Below, one piece after another: positions 4,218 to 7,584 of a stretch of 7,584 nt of DNA (the stretch's first letter is position 1; each line of letters opens with the position of its first letter). Position numbers and translations under genes: made by a program. The notes beneath the pieces are model-generated. The model ran no database searches, had not been told where the DNA came from, and saw only the letters and a list, made by a program, of their open reading frames with translations. Origin of the DNA: CAZOBJ01 sp964577825. Lineage in GTDB: Bacteria > Planctomycetota > SZUA-567 > JAFGNG01. The DNA lies in the NCBI GenBank assembly GCA_964577825.1, contig CAZOBJ010000132.1, positions 1-7,584 of the forward strand, written 5' to 3'.

Positions 4218-7200
4218 GGCCGGGTTCGCGCTTCCCGACACGCGTGCGCGCCTTCGGCCGGGACGAGTCGGGCCAGTCGCTCGTATTCGCGGCGCTCACC
4301 TTTTTCGTCATGGTGGTGGTGGCACTCATCGTCGTGGGCGTGGGCGAGGCCACCACCGCGCAGATGGAGGTCCAGCACGCCGCGGACGCGGGCGCGTACG
4401 GCGGCGCGCTGGTGCTCTCGGACTGCGTCTCCCAGATCGCCTGGACGAATGAGGCCATGGCCCATGTCTACTACCACGCCATGCGCTATGCGGTGGACAC
4501 GGCCACGACCGGGGTGCTGGCCGAGCTGAAGACCCATCCGCCCCAGTACGGCCGCGGGACCCTGTTTCCTCAGCACATCATCCCCTCGGACGACGTGGTG
4601 GGGATCAACGACCCGGTGGCCCGGTACGATGAGGCCTACCAGCGCGCGGACGAGTGGATCCCCCGCGCCGAGGCGTGGCTGCGGCGCCTCTCGCGACTCC
4701 AGCGAGGCATCGCGGTGCTCGCGCCTGAGGCGATTATGAATCAGGCCTACTATACGGCTTTCGAGAACGGGGCCGAGCGGGTGGCCTTCTACCCTGAGGC
4801 CATCGAGCTCATCCCCCAGGGTCCCACGCAGGCGGCCTGCGACATCGAGCGCATCGTGGAGGAGGGCTCGGGCCTGCAGGGCTGGCACATCTACAGCGCG
4901 CTGGCCGGCACGCGGCCGTTCGATTTCACGGCCGTGCACAATCCCGATCCGCCCAACCCGCACGATCCGCACTTCCCGCCGGGCGACCCGGACGACCTGT
5001 GGCGCATCGACTACTTCGAGGGGCAGGACATCGACATGCACATGGACGTGTACCGGTACGACCTGGACACGCCCGGCACGTATCCGCTGCAGTACGCGAT
5101 CCGCCAGCTCACCCCGGACGGCGAGGTGCGCTATTACATCGTGTTCGTGCGCGACGAGGAGACGGTCACCGTCATTGACCAGGGCGAGGAGACCACGATC
5201 CGCGCCACGGAGGGAGAGAACGGCACCGAGTACGAGATCGACGACGGCGGGGACGTCTCGCGCATCCGCCAGACCCCCGAGGGGGACATGGAGTACTGGG
5301 ACGACGAAGACGGGGACGGGCAAGTCGACGAGGACGAGTGGCAGTCGCTGGACCCGGAGACCGAGGTGGACGGGGTCTCTCTGCCGGTCGAATGGACGCC
5401 CGTGGTGGACACGCCCTCGGGCGAGGTCACGATCGACGATCCCATGCATATCCACCTGGAGCGGGTCACGCTGCGGGTGCCCCTGTACATCCACACCCCG
5501 CCGGACATGGAGACGCGCGTCTGGTACCACACGCCAGCCGGCACGGTCCACGTGCATCACAACGAGAACACGGGCGAGTACTGGGCCGCAATCAACGGGC
5601 TCAACACCCGGTCTCCGAGCGTGCAGTGGCTGCGGCGCTGGTCCGGAGACGACCGCAACTACCATCGGCTGTTTCTTTTGAGCGAGGCCGAGGGCGAGGA
5701 GCTTACCGGCCCCTGGCGGTACGAGCGGGTGCGCATCGGGTCGTTCATGACGGACATGGACATGCGCCACTTCGCGGTGCACGCGATCATGGACCATGAC
5801 GAGGGCTATGCCTCCGCGCCGCTGTCGCGGGGATGGGAGGGCCATTACTTCGGTCCCACCGACGAGGACGACGAGCTGTGGGCGTCCGCGCCCCAGCAGA
5901 GCCGGTGGCGCCACTTCCCGCGGTGGGCCCAGCCGCCCCGATGGGGGGCGGACGAGGGCCCGGAGGACGGCAACTACGGCGGGTGGTTCGACATTCAGAA
6001 CGGCCGCCCGCGCACCTATCAGGGACAGCAGACCGCGTACAACCAGTCGCGCGAATGCTGGTACTGCGGCCACCGCGGCGACGTGAGCGGATCGCTGCAC
6101 GACTATGACTCGCAATCGCCAACATTCGGGCGCACGTGCGTGCGGCCGTGCGGATTCTGGCACGAGATCTACCCCACCGACGCCGAGGCCCGCGACCGGG
6201 TCTACGCGCTCAACGTCGCCTGGCAGGCGGCCGGCCATTCCGGCCGGTCGGCCCCGAATCCCGTGGAGCTCGGGCCCGGCCGGTTCCTGGTGCAGGTCAC
6301 CTGTCCGGTGTGCGCGCGCAAGCTCAGGTACCGCGAGCTCGCGTACGGGCCCCCGGTGCTCACCGGCGAGGCGAACCAGGTAGCCGAACGGCTCTCGCAT
6401 CGAGCCAGCGTGGTGCGCAAGTACCTGGCCCACGCCCTGGGCCAGCACACCGAGCCGCCGCCCGACGGGCCGTACCAGACCCGCCGCATCGAGCCCGAGG
6501 ACCGGGTGAGCGTGGCGGGCCCCGCGGGGCGCAATCCGGACCGGTGGCAGCCGCCCCTGGCTGCGACCGCCGAGCTCTTCCGCCGCGGGGTCACCGTCGG
6601 GGCGTGGAAGACCTCGGTCGAGGCGCGCCTGTACCAGGGCCTGGGCGCGCGCGAGCCCACGGAGGCGCAGCGCCGGCGCGGGCTGTACAACCCGTTCCCG
6701 CGCGAGGAGGAGGCCGCGCCCACGCGCGCCGAATGGAGCGAAGTCTCCGGGGAAGAGCGGCTGTGGGGCCACTTCGGCATCGCCACCGCCCGGCTCGTGT
6801 TCTGGAACGAGATGAACGAAGCGGGTGCGCTGGAGCGCGCGCGCAAGTTCCCGGGCGCCGGGTTCCAGGACGCGTGGCGTCCCGCGTGGATCACGGAGCC
6901 CGAGGAGGCCATCGACCCGCTGGGCCGGCCGGTCAACTGGTTCCGAGAGACGTGGCTGCGCAGCCAGATGAACCTCTTCGAGCCCGACTGGGACGCGGCG
7001 CTTGTGTCGACCCGCGAGGCCTTTGACATGCGCGACGTGCAGTTCTTGCACACGCACGGCGGGTACGGGCTCCCCGGCGAGCGCCAGGAGACGACGGTCA
7101 GCTTCCTCTTCTACGAGCTGGGCGAGCGCCCGTGGTGGCCCAGCGTCGTGGACCGGCACCGCCACCGACACGCCGGACGCGCCTGGACGGGACGGCGGCG

Positions 7201-7321
7201 GCTGGCCTGGGACGTGAGCGGACACTGGAACCACATGGGCGCCCCGCCCATGCAGGGCCAGCGCAGCGGGCGCAGCGTGGCCGTGCGCGACCCCGACATG
7301 GAGCGGGTGGTGCGTCACTGA
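4214..7321 (+). CDS. Giant TadG-like pilus assembly protein with EF-hand loop and cysteine clusters
   Basis: The product is 1035 residues from GTG 4214. A basic leader is followed by SG20|QSLVFAALTFFVMVV: a prepilin-like site with Phe, not Glu, at +5, as in TadG-type proteins. A single hydrophobic helix spans about residues 22-44. The following Q-AADAGAYGGALVLSD and NEAMAHVYY segments resemble the ADAAALAGA and N-x-AMA motifs found after the helix in TadE/TadG-like proteins. Residues about 270-400 are acidic, with a perfect EF-hand loop at 364-375. Residues 615-700 contain CWYC, CVRPC and CPVC, possibly zinc-binding or disulfide-bonded. Near the C-terminus (about 850-935), HFGIATARLVFWNEM and NLFEPDWDAALV resemble the conserved end of TadG-like proteins (NLF-x-P-x-W-x-A-x-L). 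The last 60 residues are rich in Arg, His and Trp. The likely role is an envelope-anchored Tad assembly or adhesin-like component. The middle 600 residues match nothing I recognise. Confidence 0.82.
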   Translation: MRPGSRFPTRVRAFGRDESGQSLVFAALTFFVMVVVALIVVGVGEATTAQMEVQHAADAGAYGGALVLSDCVSQIAWTNEAMAHVYYHAMRYAVDTATTGVLAELKTHPPQYGRGTLFPQHIIPSDDVVGINDPVARYDEAYQRADEWIPRAEAWLRRLSRLQRGIAVLAPEAIMNQAYYTAFENGAERVAFYPEAIELIPQGPTQAACDIERIVEEGSGLQGWHIYSALAGTRPFDFTAVHNPDPPNPHDPHFPPGDPDDLWRIDYFEGQDIDMHMDVYRYDLDTPGTYPLQYAIRQLTPDGEVRYYIVFVRDEETVTVIDQGEETTIRATEGENGTEYEIDDGGDVSRIRQTPEGDMEYWDDEDGDGQVDEDEWQSLDPETEVDGVSLPVEWTPVVDTPSGEVTIDDPMHIHLERVTLRVPLYIHTPPDMETRVWYHTPAGTVHVHHNENTGEYWAAINGLNTRSPSVQWLRRWSGDDRNYHRLFLLSEAEGEELTGPWRYERVRIGSFMTDMDMRHFAVHAIMDHDEGYASAPLSRGWEGHYFGPTDEDDELWASAPQQSRWRHFPRWAQPPRWGADEGPEDGNYGGWFDIQNGRPRTYQGQQTAYNQSRECWYCGHRGDVSGSLHDYDSQSPTFGRTCVRPCGFWHEIYPTDAEARDRVYALNVAWQAAGHSGRSAPNPVELGPGRFLVQVTCPVCARKLRYRELAYGPPVLTGEANQVAERLSHRASVVRKYLAHALGQHTEPPPDGPYQTRRIEPEDRVSVAGPAGRNPDRWQPPLAATAELFRRGVTVGAWKTSVEARLYQGLGAREPTEAQRRRGLYNPFPREEEAAPTRAEWSEVSGEERLWGHFGIATARLVFWNEMNEAGALERARKFPGAGFQDAWRPAWITEPEEAIDPLGRPVNWFRETWLRSQMNLFEPDWDAALVSTREAFDMRDVQFLHTHGGYGLPGERQETTVSFLFYELGERPWWPSVVDRHRHRHAGRAWTGRRRLAWDVSGHWNHMGAPPMQGQRSGRSVAVRDPDMERVVRH
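5303..5338 (+). other. EF-hand-like calcium-binding loop inside the TadG-like protein
   Basis: Residues 364-375 read DEDGDGQVDEDE. This fits the canonical 12-residue EF-hand loop at every key place: Asp at 1, 3, 5 and 9, Gly at 6, Val at 8 and Glu at 12. The region around it is very acidic. Single loops of this kind occur in bacterial surface proteins and dockerins and usually bind calcium. Helical flanks are not obvious, so this may be an EF-like loop rather than a full EF-hand. Confidence 0.7.
6056..6313 (+). other. Six-cysteine region of the TadG-like protein (CWYC, CVRPC, CPVC)
   Basis: Residues 615-700 contain C615-x2-C618, C642-x3-C646 and C697-x2-C700, with H620 and H650 close by. These six are all but two of the cysteines in the protein (C71 and C209 are the others). 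The first and last pairs have the look of zinc-ribbon knuckles (CWYCGHRG and CPVCARKL). If exported, they could instead form disulfides. Confidence 0.6.
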
Positions 7322-7340
7322 TCCACTGACAGGAGGACAC

Positions 7341-7584
7341 ATGGCCCCGCGCAGAAGCACGCGCGCAAGCGCGCTCACCGAGCTCATTATTCTGCTTTTC
7401 CCGTACGCCATGATCCTGGTGGGCGTGATCGTGCTGGGCGAGCTCAGCCTCGGCCGCCAGGAGGCCCAGAAGGCCAGCATGCTGGCCCCGCAGGTGCCGG
7501 GCGAGCAGACGCGGGCGGGCATGCTCGCGTACGCATTCCCGGGCGGCGAGGGCGACGGCCGGCGCACGATCGAGTTCGAGGAGG
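7341..7584 (+). CDS. Second TadE-like pseudopilin, partial (runs off the window)
   Basis: The frame starts at ATG 7341 with AGGAGGA (7331-7337) just before it, 19 nt after the TadG-like gene, and stays open to the window end (81 codons seen). A basic leader MAPRRSTRA is followed by SALTELIILLFPYAMILVG: Glu14 is at +5 if the cut is after Ala9, so the -1 residue is Ala and not Gly. The hydrophobic helix covers about residues 15-33. The tail then becomes polar (LGRQEAQKASML and onward). This is the pattern of TadE-like or Flp-like proteins. Its position suggests another minor pseudopilin for the same machine. Its length and C-terminus are unknown. Confidence 0.75.
   Translation, partial: MAPRRSTRASALTELIILLFPYAMILVGVIVLGELSLGRQEAQKASMLAPQVPGEQTRAGMLAYAFPGGEGDGRRTIEFEE

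Noticed and set aside
2433..4241. Open frame of 602 codons on the minus strand
   Set aside because: It runs opposite four plus-strand genes with clear family motifs, and its own product is rich in His, Arg and Gln without any recognisable domain.
4193..7567. Open frame of 1124 codons on the minus strand
   Set aside because: It lies opposite the TadG-like gene and is a GC-rich shadow: low-complexity Arg/Val/His/Leu composition, no domains and no ribosome binding site. The plus strand has the prepilin motif, EF loop and translational coupling.
1..7584. CRISPR arrays, tRNA, rRNA, insertion sequences
   Set aside because: I saw no regularly spaced repeats, cloverleaf arms, rRNA-like blocks, transposase motifs or terminal inverted repeats in the window.

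Overview
The window is high-GC bacterial DNA with GTG and TTG starts, clear Shine-Dalgarno sequences and one textbook sigma70 promoter. Its main content is the start of a Tad/Flp (tight adherence, type IVc) pilus operon. The organism cannot be named from the sequence. The Tad pilins, the very large TadG-like protein and the zinc-finger/HEAT-like membrane protein would fit a planctomycete or another environmental high-GC phylum, but that is only an impression.

Layout. (1) 1-223: 3' end of a gene whose last residues look like the edge of a fibronectin type III domain, followed by a strong intrinsic terminator. (2) 266-913 (+): a small membrane protein with a FYVE-like eight-cysteine zinc finger, one transmembrane helix and a HEAT-like helical tail. 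(3) 914-1203: a non-coding gap between convergent genes, with three tandem hairpins plus one close to the end of the minus-strand gene. (4) 1204-2184 (-): a response regulator with its receiver domain at the C-terminus and a tryptophan-rich N-terminal domain I do not recognise. (5) 2185-2423: a divergent control region with a perfect TTGACA-16-TATAAT promoter and, upstream of it, an 8-bp direct repeat with a 10-bp period. (6) 2424-7584 (+): the pilus operon, in the order pilin 1, pilin 2, prepilin peptidase (TadV/CpaA), TadE-like pseudopilin, 1035-residue TadG-like protein, and a second TadE-like pseudopilin cut off by the window end.

How the genes work together. Four of the five structural proteins carry a prepilin-type site with Glu at +5 (G|QAITEY, G|QGMTEY, G|QALVEF, A|SALTEL). 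The fifth, the TadG-like protein, has G|QSLVFA with Phe in place of Glu. The two-aspartate peptidase encoded among them is the expected processing enzyme. The assembly ATPases and platform genes (tadZ, tadA, tadB, tadC) and the secretin are not in the window and probably lie downstream or elsewhere. The divergent response regulator is a plausible partner in pilus control but has no recognisable DNA-binding domain.

The most unusual items are the TadG-like protein, with a perfect EF-hand loop and three cysteine clusters in its presumed extracytoplasmic part, the unknown N-terminal domain of the response regulator, and the zinc finger-TM-HEAT protein.
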